This document shows positions 50,820 to 59,294 of a stretch of DNA of 64,000 nucleotides, in pieces. The stretch covers positions 62,001 through 126,000 of the forward strand of contig NC_020829.1 of assembly GCF_000349845.1 (NCBI RefSeq), given 5' to 3'. This stretch comes from Pseudomonas sp. ATCC 13867. Lineage in GTDB: Bacteria; Pseudomonadota; Gammaproteobacteria; Pseudomonadales; Pseudomonadaceae. The notes under the pieces are model-generated. The model did not search any database and had not been told where the DNA came from. It saw only the letters and a program-made list of their open reading frames with translations. Position numbers and translations under genes: made by a program. Numbering within the stretch: the stretch's first letter is position 1; each line of letters opens with the position of its first letter.

Positions 50820-52205
50820 ATGCTGCTCGATTACCTGATCATGCTGGTCTACGCCCTGGGCATGCTCGCCCTGGGCTGGTACGGAATGCGCAAGGCGCGC
50901 AACCAGACCGACTTCCTCGTGGCGGGGCGCCGCCTCGGCCCCGGCCTATACCTGGGCACGATGGCCGCCGTGGTACTGGGTGGCGCGTCCACCATCGGCA
51001 CGGTGAAGCTCGGCTACCTCTACGGGCTGTCCGGCCTGTGGCTGGTGTTCATGCTGGGCCTGGGGATCATCGTCCTCAGCCTGGTGTTCTCGCGGCAGAT
51101 CGCCAGGCTGAAGGTCTACACCGTCACGCAGATCCTCGAGCAGCGCTACCAGGCGTCCTCGCGGCTGATCGGCGGCATCGTGATGGTCGCCTACGACCTG
51201 ATGGTGGCGGTCACCGCGACCATCGCCATCGGCTCGGTGACCGAGGTAGTCTTCGAGATCCCGCGCATCCCGGCGGTCCTCTGCGGTGGCGGCATCGTCA
51301 TCGTCTACTCGGTGATCGGCGGCATGTGGTCGCTGACCCTCACCGACATCATCCAGTTCGTGATCAAGACCCTCGGCATCTTCGCCGTGCTGCTGCCGTT
51401 GTCGATCAGCAAGGCGGGCGGCCTGTCGCACATGCAGGAAGTGCTGCCGGCGGGCTTCTTCGACCTCGGCCACATCGGCCTGGACACCATCCTCACCTAC
51501 TTCCTGCTGTACTTCTTCGGCGCGCTGATCGGCCAGGACATCTGGCAGCGCGTGTTCACCGCGCGCAGCGAGAAGGTGGTGCGCTACGCCGGCCTCGGCG
51601 CGGGCGTGTACTGCATGCTCTACGGCCTGGCCTGCGCGCTGATCGGCGCCGCCGCCCATGTGCTGATCCCCAACCTGGCGGTGCCGGAGAACGCCTACGC
51701 CGAGATCACCCGCCAGGTGCTCGAACCCGGCCTGCGCGGGCTGGTGGTCGCGGCGGCGCTGTCGGCCATCATGTCCACTGCCTCGGGCTGCCTGCTGGCT
51801 GCCGCCACGGTGCTGCAGGAGGACGTCTATGCGCGCTTCCTGCGCCCCGGCGCGCCTAACGGCCTGCGCGAGAGCCGCCTGTTCACCCTGTTGATGGGCG
51901 TGGTGATGCTGGCCCTGGCGTGCCTGGTGAACGACGTCATCGGCGCCCTGAGCATCGCCTACAACCTGCTGGTCGGCGGCCTGCTGGTGCCGATCCTCGG
52001 CGCGCTGCTGTGGCGCCGCGCCTCGGCACGCGGAGCCATCGCCAGCATCGTCGTCGGCAGCCTGGTGGTGGTCCTGTTCATGGCCATCGACGGCGTCCTC
52101 GCCAATACCCCCATCGCCTACGGCCTGCTCGCCAGCCTGGTCACCTTCGTGGTGGTCAGCCTCGCCGGCGCACCCGCCGCCAGCCTGCAGGCGCAGGCTG
52201 ACTGA
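50820..52205 (+). CDS. gpuP: Sodium:solute symporter, GpuP-like
   Basis: Inner-membrane transporter of the SSS family, 461 aa with about 13 hydrophobic segments. SSS features include NQTDFLVAGRRLGPGLYLGTMAA and LSAIMSTASGCLLAAATVLQEDVY. AGGAG precedes ATG 50820. Its place before gpuA and gpuR equals the guanidinopropionate gene set of P. aeruginosa, so it most likely imports 3-guanidinopropionate or a related guanidino acid. Confidence 0.87.
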   Translation: MLLDYLIMLVYALGMLALGWYGMRKARNQTDFLVAGRRLGPGLYLGTMAAVVLGGASTIGTVKLGYLYGLSGLWLVFMLGLGIIVLSLVFSRQIARLKVYTVTQILEQRYQASSRLIGGIVMVAYDLMVAVTATIAIGSVTEVVFEIPRIPAVLCGGGIVIVYSVIGGMWSLTLTDIIQFVIKTLGIFAVLLPLSISKAGGLSHMQEVLPAGFFDLGHIGLDTILTYFLLYFFGALIGQDIWQRVFTARSEKVVRYAGLGAGVYCMLYGLACALIGAAAHVLIPNLAVPENAYAEITRQVLEPGLRGLVVAAALSAIMSTASGCLLAAATVLQEDVYARFLRPGAPNGLRESRLFTLLMGVVMLALACLVNDVIGALSIAYNLLVGGLLVPILGALLWRRASARGAIASIVVGSLVVVLFMAIDGVLANTPIAYGLLASLVTFVVVSLAGAPAASLQAQAD

Positions 52206-52230
52206 ACCTCAATCAGACAGGAGACGCCCC

Positions 52231-53187
52231 ATGCCCCATGACTTCCCGCAACCCCTGGATGCCGCCCAGATCCCGCGTTTCGCCGGCATCCCCAGCTTCA
52301 TGCGCCTGCCGATCTTCGAGGACCCGGCGCAGGTGGACATCGCCCTGCTCGGCGTGCCCTGGGACGGCGGCACCACCAATCGCGCCGGCGCCCGCCACGG
52401 CCCGCGCGAGGTGCGCAACCAGTCGAGCCTGATGCGCAAGGTGCACCACGTCAGCCACATCGCGCCCTATGACCTGCTGCGCATCGGCGATATCGGCGAC
52501 GCCCCGGTGAACCCCATCGACCTGCTCGATTCGCTCACGCAGATCGAAGGCTTCTACCGGCGCATCCACGCCGCCGGAACCATCCCGCTGTCGGTCGGCG
52601 GCGACCACCTGGTGACCCTGCCGATCTTCCGTGCGCTGGCCGCCGAACGGCCCATCGGCATGGTGCATTTCGATGCCCACTCCGACACCAACGACCGCTA
52701 CTTCGGCGACAACCCCTACACCCACGGCACGCCGTTCCGCCGCGCCATCGAGGAAGGGCTGCTGGACCCGAAGCGCACGGTGCAGATCGGTATTCGCGGC
52801 TCGATCTACGACGCCGACGACGAAGCGTTCGCCCGCGAGCAAGGCATCCGGGTGATCCACATGGAAGAGTTCGCCGACCTGGGCGTCGCCGCCACGCTGG
52901 CCGAAGTGCGCCGGGTGGTGGGGCAGGGGCCGACCTACGTGACCTTCGATGTCGACGTGCTCGACCCGGCCTTCGCGCCCGGCACCGGCACGCCGGAGAT
53001 CGGCGGCATGACGACGCTGGAGGCGCAGCACATGATCCGCGGCCTGCAGGGGCTGAACCTGATCGGCGCCGACGTGGTGGAGGTCTCGCCGCCGTTCGAC
53101 CAGGGCGGGGCGACCGCATTGGTGGGCGCCACCATGATGTTCGAGCTGCTCTGCGTGCTGGCCGATTCGGTCGCTGCACGCCGTTGA
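52231..53187 (+). CDS. gpuA: 3-Guanidinopropionase GpuA (ureohydrolase)
   Basis: Arginase/agmatinase-family enzyme of 318 aa that hydrolyses 3-guanidinopropionate to beta-alanine and urea. Two-manganese motifs intact: GGDH (123-126), DAHSD (148-152) and FDVDVLDPAFAPGTGTPE (Asp 240 and 242). It resembles the P. aeruginosa GpuA more than GbuA (guanidinobutyrase), notably in the stretch IPRFAGIPSFMRLPIFEDP. Follows gpuP by 25 bp. Confidence 0.9.
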   Translation: MPHDFPQPLDAAQIPRFAGIPSFMRLPIFEDPAQVDIALLGVPWDGGTTNRAGARHGPREVRNQSSLMRKVHHVSHIAPYDLLRIGDIGDAPVNPIDLLDSLTQIEGFYRRIHAAGTIPLSVGGDHLVTLPIFRALAAERPIGMVHFDAHSDTNDRYFGDNPYTHGTPFRRAIEEGLLDPKRTVQIGIRGSIYDADDEAFAREQGIRVIHMEEFADLGVAATLAEVRRVVGQGPTYVTFDVDVLDPAFAPGTGTPEIGGMTTLEAQHMIRGLQGLNLIGADVVEVSPPFDQGGATALVGATMMFELLCVLADSVAARR

Positions 53188-53262
53188 CCGCCCTGGGGGT
53201 TCACGGGGCGGCGCCGTCGGCGCTATAACGAAGGGCCTGCGCCCGCCGCCGCGAGAACTCCT

Positions 53263-54189
53263 ATGCTGGGCAATCTTTCCGATATCGACCTGCGCCTGCT
53301 GCGCACTTTCTGCACCATCGTCGAAGCGGGTGGCTTCACCGCCGCCCAGGTGCGCCTGAACACCAGCCTGTCGCGGCTGAGCGTACTGGTGCGCGACCTT
53401 GAAGTACGCCTGGGTTACTCGCTGTGCCGGCGGGGCAGCAGCGGCTTCCAGCTCACCGAGGAAGGGCAGCAGCTGTATGAGGCGGCGCAGGGATTGTTCG
53501 TCGACATCGAGCGCTTCCGCGAGCAGGTGACGGGCCTGGGTGGCCGCGACCGCGAGGTGCTGCACCTGGGCTGCGTCGACGGGGTGCTCGGCCAGCAGTG
53601 CTGGCCGCTGCCGCTGGCGATCCGGTTGTTCCGCGAGAGCCATCCGCGCGTGCGCCTGAACCTGCATACGCAGCGCCCGGACGAGCTGGAAAACGCCGTG
53701 CTCGAAGAGCGCCTGCAACTGGCCATCGGCGCCTTCCACCATCGCCTGTCCGGGCTCTGCTACCAACCGCTGTTCCGCGAGGAGCAGAACCTCTATTGCG
53801 CCCGCGAGCATCCGTTCTTCGACCGCGTGGACGACGAGCCGCCGCTGGAGCGGATCTGCGCCGCCGAGTACGTCGGGCGCGGCTACATGGCCGAGAGCCG
53901 GCGCCCCCACGGCCTGGTGTTCAGCCGCTCCACCAACGCCTACAGCATGGAAGCCATCGCCAACCTGGTGTTCAGCGGCACCTTCATCGGCTACCTGCCG
54001 ACCCATTACGCCGGCGAGTGGGTGGCCGAGGGACGCCTGCGGGCGATCCGCCCGGCGCAGCTGGCCTACGTCTCCGAGTTCCATTGCGTGACGCGCCAGG
54101 GCGCGGAGCCGGGCGAGGTGCTGGGGGCGTTCCTCGATGCGCTGGCGCGCGCCCAGGTCGCACTGGGGAGCGGAGAACTCGCCCCGTGA
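53263..54189 (+). CDS. gpuR: LysR regulator GpuR
   Basis: LysR regulator of 308 aa with N-terminal helix-turn-helix (LLRTFCTIVEAGGFTAAQVRLNTSLSRLSVLVRDLE) and an effector domain. In P. aeruginosa, GpuR activates gpuPA in response to guanidinopropionate; here it lies downstream of gpuA on the same strand. Its stop overlaps the next gene. Confidence 0.87.
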   Translation: MLGNLSDIDLRLLRTFCTIVEAGGFTAAQVRLNTSLSRLSVLVRDLEVRLGYSLCRRGSSGFQLTEEGQQLYEAAQGLFVDIERFREQVTGLGGRDREVLHLGCVDGVLGQQCWPLPLAIRLFRESHPRVRLNLHTQRPDELENAVLEERLQLAIGAFHHRLSGLCYQPLFREEQNLYCAREHPFFDRVDDEPPLERICAAEYVGRGYMAESRRPHGLVFSRSTNAYSMEAIANLVFSGTFIGYLPTHYAGEWVAEGRLRAIRPAQLAYVSEFHCVTRQGAEPGEVLGAFLDALARAQVALGSGELAP

Positions 54190-54917
54190 GCCGCCTGCAG
54201 GCGCTGCACGAGGATGGCTTCGTCCTGCTGCGTGGCCTGCTGGATGCCGCGCAGGTGGCCGACGTGCGCGAGCTGATCGATGGCCTGCGGCCGTTCCATT
54301 GGGACTACGAAGGCCTGGTGGATCACTACAAGTGCGTGTTCAACCGTTCGCCGCGCTGGCTGCCGTATCTCGATCCGCCGGAGCTGATCGGGTTGGCCGA
54401 AGCGGCGCTGGGCGCGGACTGCCATGCGATCGGCCTGACCGCCTGGCGCTGCCATCCCGGTTTCATCGGTGCCGAGATGCACCAGGACTATCTGCCCGTC
54501 GCGCTGCCGGCGGAGCTGTTGGACTCGGGTTTCGAGGTGCCGATGTTCATCTGCACCGCGCAGATCTACCTGGATGACATCGACGAAGCCCTGTGTCCGA
54601 CCTGGGTGATTCCCGGCAGCCACCGCGCGGGCCGGGCGCCCCGGCCGGACGAGCGCGAATGGCGGGGCAGGGTGGCCGAGCCGGTGCTGTGCCGCGCCGG
54701 CGATTGCCTGCTGTTTCGCAGCGACCTGTGGCACGCCGGCAGCCGCAACCTGAGCGACCGCACGCGCTACCTGCTGCAGGTGCATTACGGCCGGAGGATG
54801 GTCGCGCAGAAGTTCTCGCCCTACCTGGACTGGACCTTCGACCCCGAGGTACTCGCCGCCTGCACACCGCGACAACGGCGGCTGCTGGGCGACCACGAGG
54901 CCGCCGAATACGACTGA
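54186..54917 (+). CDS. Phytanoyl-CoA dioxygenase (PhyH)-family oxygenase
   Basis: Fe(II)/2-oxoglutarate-dependent dioxygenase of 243 aa. Fold pattern: N-terminal LHEDGFVLLRGLL, iron motif in EMHQDYLPVAL (His-x-Asp), LYLDDIDEALCPTWVIPGSHR-type core and a distal His in DLWHAGSRNLSDRTRYLLQVHY with the 2-oxoglutarate Arg. Start is GTG 54186, overlapping the gpuR stop (GTGA); it is therefore co-translated with gpuR. A longer frame from 53598 is the shadow of gpuR. Substrate unknown; context suggests a guanidino compound. Confidence 0.87.
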   Translation: MSRLQALHEDGFVLLRGLLDAAQVADVRELIDGLRPFHWDYEGLVDHYKCVFNRSPRWLPYLDPPELIGLAEAALGADCHAIGLTAWRCHPGFIGAEMHQDYLPVALPAELLDSGFEVPMFICTAQIYLDDIDEALCPTWVIPGSHRAGRAPRPDEREWRGRVAEPVLCRAGDCLLFRSDLWHAGSRNLSDRTRYLLQVHYGRRMVAQKFSPYLDWTFDPEVLAACTPRQRRLLGDHEAAEYD

Positions 54918-54932
54918 ACCAGGAGAACCCCC

Positions 54933-55334
54933 ATGAGTGCTACACATGCCGGTGGCTGTCATTGCGGGCAGGTGCGTTATGCGTGTGACGCCGAGCTGCA
55001 CGACGTTGCCCACTGCCACTGCTCGATCTGCCGGCGCACCACCGGCGGCATCGTCACCACCTGGGCCACGGTACCGCTGGGAAGCTTCCGCTGGACCGCC
55101 GGCACGCCCGCCGAGTACCACTCTTCGCCGTCCTGCGTCCGTTACTTCTGCGGCAACTGCGGGGCGCAACTGGCGCTGTTCACCGACCTCGCACCGGAGA
55201 CCCTGGACCTCACCACGGCGACGCTGGACGACGTGGCCAATGTGGCGCCGAACCGGCATATCTGGGTGAAGAGTCGGCTGCCGTGGATTCACCTGGATGA
55301 GCAGTTGGCGGAGGAGTGGGAGGAGAAGCTCTAG
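54933..55334 (+). CDS. GFA/CENP-V family zinc protein
   Basis: Protein of 133 aa with the GFA fold: GGCHCGQVRY, HCHCSICRRTTGG and FCGNCGAQLALF supply seven or more zinc Cys residues. The family includes glutathione-dependent formaldehyde-activating enzymes, but most members have other or unknown roles. It starts 15 bp after the dioxygenase, so likely the same operon. Confidence 0.9.
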   Translation: MSATHAGGCHCGQVRYACDAELHDVAHCHCSICRRTTGGIVTTWATVPLGSFRWTAGTPAEYHSSPSCVRYFCGNCGAQLALFTDLAPETLDLTTATLDDVANVAPNRHIWVKSRLPWIHLDEQLAEEWEEKL

Positions 55335-55352
55335 TTTTCTACGAGAGGTTTT

Positions 55353-55424
55353 GTTCGCGAGCAAGCTCGCTCCTACAGGTATTACGCCGTCAGGCTCTTC
55401 GTAGGAGCGAGCTTGCTCGCGAAC
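55353..55424. repeat. REP pair (REPIN 13), short geometry
   Basis: GTTCGCGAGC-type unit at 55353-55376 and GTAGGAGCG-type unit at 55401-55424, 24 bp apart, after the GFA gene. Confidence 0.95.
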
Positions 55425-55459
55425 GGCGCGTCGGATGGGCGAGCGGACTACGCACGAAT

Positions 55460-55586
55460 GTAGGGCGTATAACGTTCGACGTTATGCGCCGTTTGACCTT
55501 GGCTTCGGGCAACCCGAGGCCGGCTATGGAGTCGCGATGGGGACGGGTGAATCGGCGTACAACTGCGAACGGTTGTACGCCCTACG
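55460..55586. repeat. Composite repeat of GTAGGGCG family
   Basis: 127-bp block bounded by GTAGGGCG (55460-55467) and CGCCCTAC (55579-55586). Its left end holds an imperfect hairpin (GTATAACGT / ACGTTATGC), its right end a perfect 10-bp hairpin GGCGTACAAC/GTTGTACGCC (55554-55563 and 55572-55581). Related in sequence to the hairpin at 24621-24659. No gene is seen. Confidence 0.75.
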
Positions 55587-55622
55587 CTGGCGATGCCTCG
55601 CTCGTACGAGCCCTGAACCCTG

Positions 55623-57581
55623 TCAGGGCAGTTCGAACCCGCCCGCCGCCTTGTGCAACGCACGCAGGTGCGCGCCGATCTGCTTGGTGTTGGCCTCCAG
55701 CGCCGCCAGTTCGGCGCGGCGCTCGGGCGTCAGCAGGGCGCGCACTTCGCGGTCGAGGTTGTCGCTGAGCTGGCGCAGGCGCTTCTGCCGTTGCTGCGTC
55801 TGCTGCTCGAGGGTGACGGTTTCCTTCGCCTGGGGCAGCCCGTAGCCGCCGTCGAGCAGCTCCGCCGGGCGGCTGAGGAAGCCGCTGTCGTCGAGGATCT
55901 GCTGCAGCGTCTTGCCGGCGGTGGCCAGCCGGGTGTCGGCGCTCAGGTCGTCGCGGTTGCTCAGGTAGAGCTGCTTGAGTTCGTCCTGGGCCAGCAGCAG
56001 CTGGCGGCGCAGCGAGGCCTGTTCGAGCAGGAGCAGGGCGGCGCTGGCGCGCAGGTCGGCCTTGTCGAACCAGGGGCGGCGCTCGGTGGCGGGCAGCGCG
56101 AGCCAGTCCTCGACCTTGTCCTGGCGGATGTCCAGGCGCTGCTTCAGCACGTCGAACATGGCCTGGTAGCGGTCGCGGAAGGAGTCGAAGCGATAGCCCA
56201 GGCGCAGGGCTTCCTTGGGGTTGTCCAGCACGCTCGGGTCGGCGATGCCCTGGTTTTCCAGCAGGCCGAGCACGCCGTAGGGGGTGATGCTGTCCATGCT
56301 CTGCAGGCTTTGCCGCGGGACGCCGCTGCGCAGGAGCTTCAGGGTTTCCACGGCGCAGTTGTTGGACAGGAAGTAGTAGTTGCCGTCATAGCTCCAGTGG
56401 CTCTGCGCGGAGCGCTCCACCAGGCTGTTGATCTCCTCGCGGCTCAGGCGCAGCGGGATCGAGGCCAGGCTGCGCAGCTCGACCTTGGTGTACTCCTCGA
56501 TCACCTGCGACAGCGGCAGCACGAACAGCCGCGACGGGTAGGCGCCGGTCAGGCCGTCCCAGCTGGAGAGCTGCAGGTCGCCGACGAAGGCGCGGAAGGA
56601 CAGCACCAGGTGCTGGTCGAGGTCCAGACGGCAGTCCGGCCCGCGCGGGCGGCCCGGCGCGCAGACCACCAGGCGTAGCATGGTGTGCCCCCAGCGGCTG
56701 GCGATGTCGTTGTTGGCCTCGGCGATGAAGTAGTCCACCTCGTAGACCCGCTCCGGGTCGAGGTAGCCCAGCGGCTGGCGACCGAAGTCGCGGCCGGCAT
56801 TGAGGTAGGCGTAGCTGCTGGCGCAGGTGTCATGTGGGCGCTCGCCGAAGCGCGCGGCGTAGTAGCGGTACAGCGCGGGGCGGCGGCAGGCGTAGCTGGG
56901 GTCGAGGAGGAAGTACTCCATGTTCACCGCGACGTACTCGCGCGGGTTGCTCAACTCGTAGCTGTCCGGGGTGCGCAGGACGAAGCGGTTGTGCTGTTCG
57001 CGCTCGCCGTGCTTGCCGGCGTACTGCGGCCAGCCGGCCAGGTCGAGCAGGCGCGGGTCGTCCGACAGGGTGAAGCGGCGGCCGGTCTGGCCACGGCACT
57101 CCGAGGGGGCACCGACGCGCCCCAGGCTCTTGTCGCGCATCGTGCAGCGGCGGATGACGCGGGCTTCGTCGGCGTCCCACAGGCGGGCACGGTCGTACAG
57201 GTGGGTGAGCTCGTGGAGCAGGGCGGCCAGCAGCTCGCGGCGCAGGGTGCCGTGGGTGCGGCCGGTCTGCTGGGTGGCGGCGCTGCCGTCGGTGAGCGCG
57301 GCGAGGTAGCGGTTGCTCAGGGCGATGGCGTCGGGGCGCAGGGCGCGGCCCATGCCGTTGCTGGGCAGGTCGTCGCGCCACTGCACCTCGACGGTGCGGT
57401 CGAGGCGCTCGACGAAGCCGGCCGGCAGCGTCTGCAGGGCCTCGTCCAGCAGTCGCTGGCTGGCCTGGCGCTGGGCGCCGGTCAATCCGTCGGTGTCGAG
57501 CTCCAGGCGGAGCGAGGCTTGGCTGCTGGCGGCGACGATCAGTGCAAGGGCCGCCAGCCAGCGGCCAACCCGGAGTTTCAC
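55623..57581 (-). CDS. Secreted DUF4105 protein with N-terminal HExxH metallopeptidase-like region
   Basis: Protein of 652 aa with a signal peptide (WLAALALIVAASSQA). The N-terminal half has HELTHLYDRA (His123, Glu124, His127), a zinc-protease motif. The DUF4105 domain follows (about 280-440) with a conserved His in ASRWGHTMLRL (H299) and Cys in FLSNNCAVETLKLL (C409); this domain is the one found in the Lnb lipoprotein N-acyltransferase of Gram-positives, where a Cys and His are needed. The last third is a long helical, coiled-coil-like region. It overlaps the upstream DUF2388 gene by 4 bp. Function not known; periplasmic. Confidence 0.85.
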   Translation of the reverse strand: MKLRVGRWLAALALIVAASSQASLRLELDTDGLTGAQRQASQRLLDEALQTLPAGFVERLDRTVEVQWRDDLPSNGMGRALRPDAIALSNRYLAALTDGSAATQQTGRTHGTLRRELLAALLHELTHLYDRARLWDADEARVIRRCTMRDKSLGRVGAPSECRGQTGRRFTLSDDPRLLDLAGWPQYAGKHGEREQHNRFVLRTPDSYELSNPREYVAVNMEYFLLDPSYACRRPALYRYYAARFGERPHDTCASSYAYLNAGRDFGRQPLGYLDPERVYEVDYFIAEANNDIASRWGHTMLRLVVCAPGRPRGPDCRLDLDQHLVLSFRAFVGDLQLSSWDGLTGAYPSRLFVLPLSQVIEEYTKVELRSLASIPLRLSREEINSLVERSAQSHWSYDGNYYFLSNNCAVETLKLLRSGVPRQSLQSMDSITPYGVLGLLENQGIADPSVLDNPKEALRLGYRFDSFRDRYQAMFDVLKQRLDIRQDKVEDWLALPATERRPWFDKADLRASAALLLLEQASLRRQLLLAQDELKQLYLSNRDDLSADTRLATAGKTLQQILDDSGFLSRPAELLDGGYGLPQAKETVTLEQQTQQRQKRLRQLSDNLDREVRALLTPERRAELAALEANTKQIGAHLRALHKAAGGFELP

Positions 57582-57913
57582 AGAGCGAGGATGGCTTCGG
57601 CCAGGGCCTGGTCGGAGGCGTCACGCGCCTGCGGCACGTCTTCGCGCAGCACCTTGAACGCGGCTTCCAGCTGGGCGCCACGGATCGCACCGGCGCTGCC
57701 AACGAAGCTGGCGGCGTCGTCGCGGGCTTCCTGGACGATCTTCATGTCGCGCACGGAGGTGGTGGTGTCCGAGGTGAAGTCGATGCTGCGGGCGAAGGCG
57801 TTGGTGGTGATGTTGAACACGCGAATCACCGACTGCGCCTGGGCGCCGGAAGCGCAGGCGGCGAGCAGCAGACCGAGGATCAGGGGGCTCTTGGAAATCG
57901 AGCAAAGGCGCAT
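57578..57913 (-). CDS. Secreted DUF2388 protein, copy 1
   Basis: Protein of 111 aa with signal peptide (SPLILGLLLAACASGAQA, with a Cys in the leader). DUF2388 core: TSVRDMKIVQEARDDAASFVGSAGAIRGAQLEAAFKVLR, ending ALAEAILAL. Its stop overlaps the start of the DUF4105 gene, so they are co-translated. Confidence 0.87.
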   Translation of the reverse strand: MRLCSISKSPLILGLLLAACASGAQAQSVIRVFNITTNAFARSIDFTSDTTTSVRDMKIVQEARDDAASFVGSAGAIRGAQLEAAFKVLREDVPQARDASDQALAEAILAL

Positions 57914-57950
57914 GGATATCTCCGAAAGGGCAGCGGGAGCTGCTCACGAC

Positions 57951-58244
57951 TTATTGGGCAAGAATCGCTTCGGCCAGTTCCCGATCGTTCGCCGCGAGCT
58001 CCGGATGACGCTGGCGCAGCCAGTGCAGCGCCGCTTCGAGGCGGACGCCGCGCAGCTCGCCACCGGTGGCGATGAACCCTGCGGCGTCGTCACGGGCGTT
58101 GCGCAGCAGCTTGTTCTCGAACGGCGTACTGGTCAGTTTGCTGGTGACGTAGCTGGTCTTCACCGGGAACTGGGTGGTCTGGTCGAACGCCTGGGCGGGC
58201 AGGGCGCAGAACGATATCGGCAACAGGAGCAGTAGAGGGCGCAT
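57951..58244 (-). CDS. Secreted DUF2388 protein, copy 2
   Basis: Protein of 97 aa, paralogue of its neighbours: NKLLRNARDDAAGFIATGGELRGVRLEAALHWLR, ELAEAILAQ. Signal peptide LLLLLPISFCALPAQA if ATG 58244 is used, which is preferred over the in-frame start at 58277 because a charged stretch would otherwise precede the leader. Confidence 0.86.
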   Translation of the reverse strand: MRPLLLLLPISFCALPAQAFDQTTQFPVKTSYVTSKLTSTPFENKLLRNARDDAAGFIATGGELRGVRLEAALHWLRQRHPELAANDRELAEAILAQ

Positions 58245-58311
58245 GGGCGGAGATGATCGGAAAAGCACGACCGCCAAGGCTAACGGAATGTGCCGGCGAG
58301 GGCCAGCGCGG

Positions 58312-58336
58312 CGCGCCGGGCGGAGTGCCCGGCGCG
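58312..58336 (-). other. Hairpin between DUF2388 genes
   Basis: Perfect 10-bp stem CGCGCCGGGC (58312-58321) / GCCCGGCGCG (58327-58336) with a 5-nt loop, in the 100-bp gap between copies 2 and 3. No T-run; it may attenuate transcription or stabilise the upstream message. Confidence 0.55.
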
Positions 58337-58344
58337 GGGAGGCG

Positions 58345-58665
58345 TCAGATGGTCAGGATGGCCTGTGCCAGCTGTTGGTCGTTGGCGGCCAGGGCCGGCA
58401 TCCTGGTGCGGATGTGGCGCAGGGCGGCTTCCAGGTGGGCGCCACGGATCTCGCCTTGGCTGGCGACGAAGGTGGCGGCGTCGTCCTTGGCTTCGAGGAC
58501 GATCTTGTCGTCCTTGAAGGAGTTGCTGATGTTGGAGGTGGCGTCGGAAGTGGCGCCGGTGGCGCGCACCGACAGGTCGGTGGTGTAGACGAAACTGGTG
58601 GCGAAGGCGCCGGTGGCGCTGCCGATCAGGGCGGCGGCGGCGATCAGTTGAAGGCTCTTCTTCAT
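58345..58665 (-). CDS. Secreted DUF2388 protein, copy 3
   Basis: Protein of 106 aa with a signal peptide (QLIAAAALIGSATGAFA). Core: SFKDDKIVLEAKDDAATFVASQGEIRGAHLEAALRHIR, then QQLAQAILTI. Most upstream of the three paralogues. ATG 58665 starts a good signal peptide; the frame extends to 58692. Confidence 0.87.
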   Translation of the reverse strand: MKKSLQLIAAAALIGSATGAFATSFVYTTDLSVRATGATSDATSNISNSFKDDKIVLEAKDDAATFVASQGEIRGAHLEAALRHIRTRMPALAANDQQLAQAILTI

Positions 58666-58758
58666 GGAGTGGCTCCGGATAGGATCAAACAAGGTGGCCG
58701 GGGGGAGGCCACTCTACCTGAGCTCAGACTAGCCAAGACTGAGGGGCGTCACCAGAGA

Positions 58759-58956
58759 TCAGCGCCAGAACGGTTTCGAAATTTCTCTCATGCGTTCGCT
58801 GGGGCTGATGCCGATGTCGGCCAGTTGTCGGCTGTCCAGCGCTGCCAGCTGGCGGCGGGTGCGGGCGTTCTGCAGCCATTGCCGGAACGCCCGCAGGCGT
58901 GCGGTTCTCGCCGGTTGACGAGGATAGGAGACGGCGAGTAGAGGCGTGCTGTCCAT
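58759..58956 (-). CDS. DUF1127 (YjiS-like) small protein
   Basis: Protein of 65 aa with the Arg-rich DUF1127 helix: WLQNARTRRQLAALDSRQLADIGISPSERMREISKPFWR. AGGAGGATC lies at 58961-58969 on the minus strand, a strong ribosome site, so ATG 58956 is the start; a longer frame to 59292 is not used. Such proteins can bind RNA or act in phosphate and stress responses. Confidence 0.88.
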   Translation of the reverse strand: MDSTPLLAVSYPRQPARTARLRAFRQWLQNARTRRQLAALDSRQLADIGISPSERMREISKPFWR

Positions 58957-59294
58957 GATGCGATCCTCCTCACAGGTTTGGATCAAGGTGGGAGGGCAAG
59001 GATGTCGGTTACCGAACTCGACTCGCCAGTCACAGCTGGGTGTGTTTGTGTAGGCACACTGTGCGGGGTCGGAATGACTGTTCTGCAGCAGGCGGAGGGC
59101 ATCTGTATCGATTTCCTTGCAATGTCCCCCCTGAAATGGCTTTCTAGACGCCACACGGGGGATCACTCGCCGCTGCACTTCTGCGTTCACACAGGACCTT
59201 TGGGGTTCCGGCACGGAGATGTCCGATCGAAGCCTTGGGTACCCAGCATCAATAACAACAATGGCCCTCTGATATCGGGGCGCTGAATACAAAG
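58957..59294. other. Intergenic region before glycan locus
   Basis: 338-bp gap between the DUF1127 gene (leftward) and the first glycosyltransferase (rightward). Apart from the DUF1127 ribosome site (58961-58969), no promoter, repeat or terminator could be recognised by eye. Its composition is less GC-rich than the preceding genes. Confidence 0.6.

Noticed and set aside
52213..54084. Minus-strand frame opposite gpuA and gpuR
   Set aside because: Opposes intact ureohydrolase and LysR genes with full catalytic and DNA-binding motifs.
58978..59286. Open frame of about 100 codons upstream of the glycan locus
   Set aside because: No ribosome site or recognisable motif; it overlaps the ribosome site region of the DUF1127 gene in the opposite direction.
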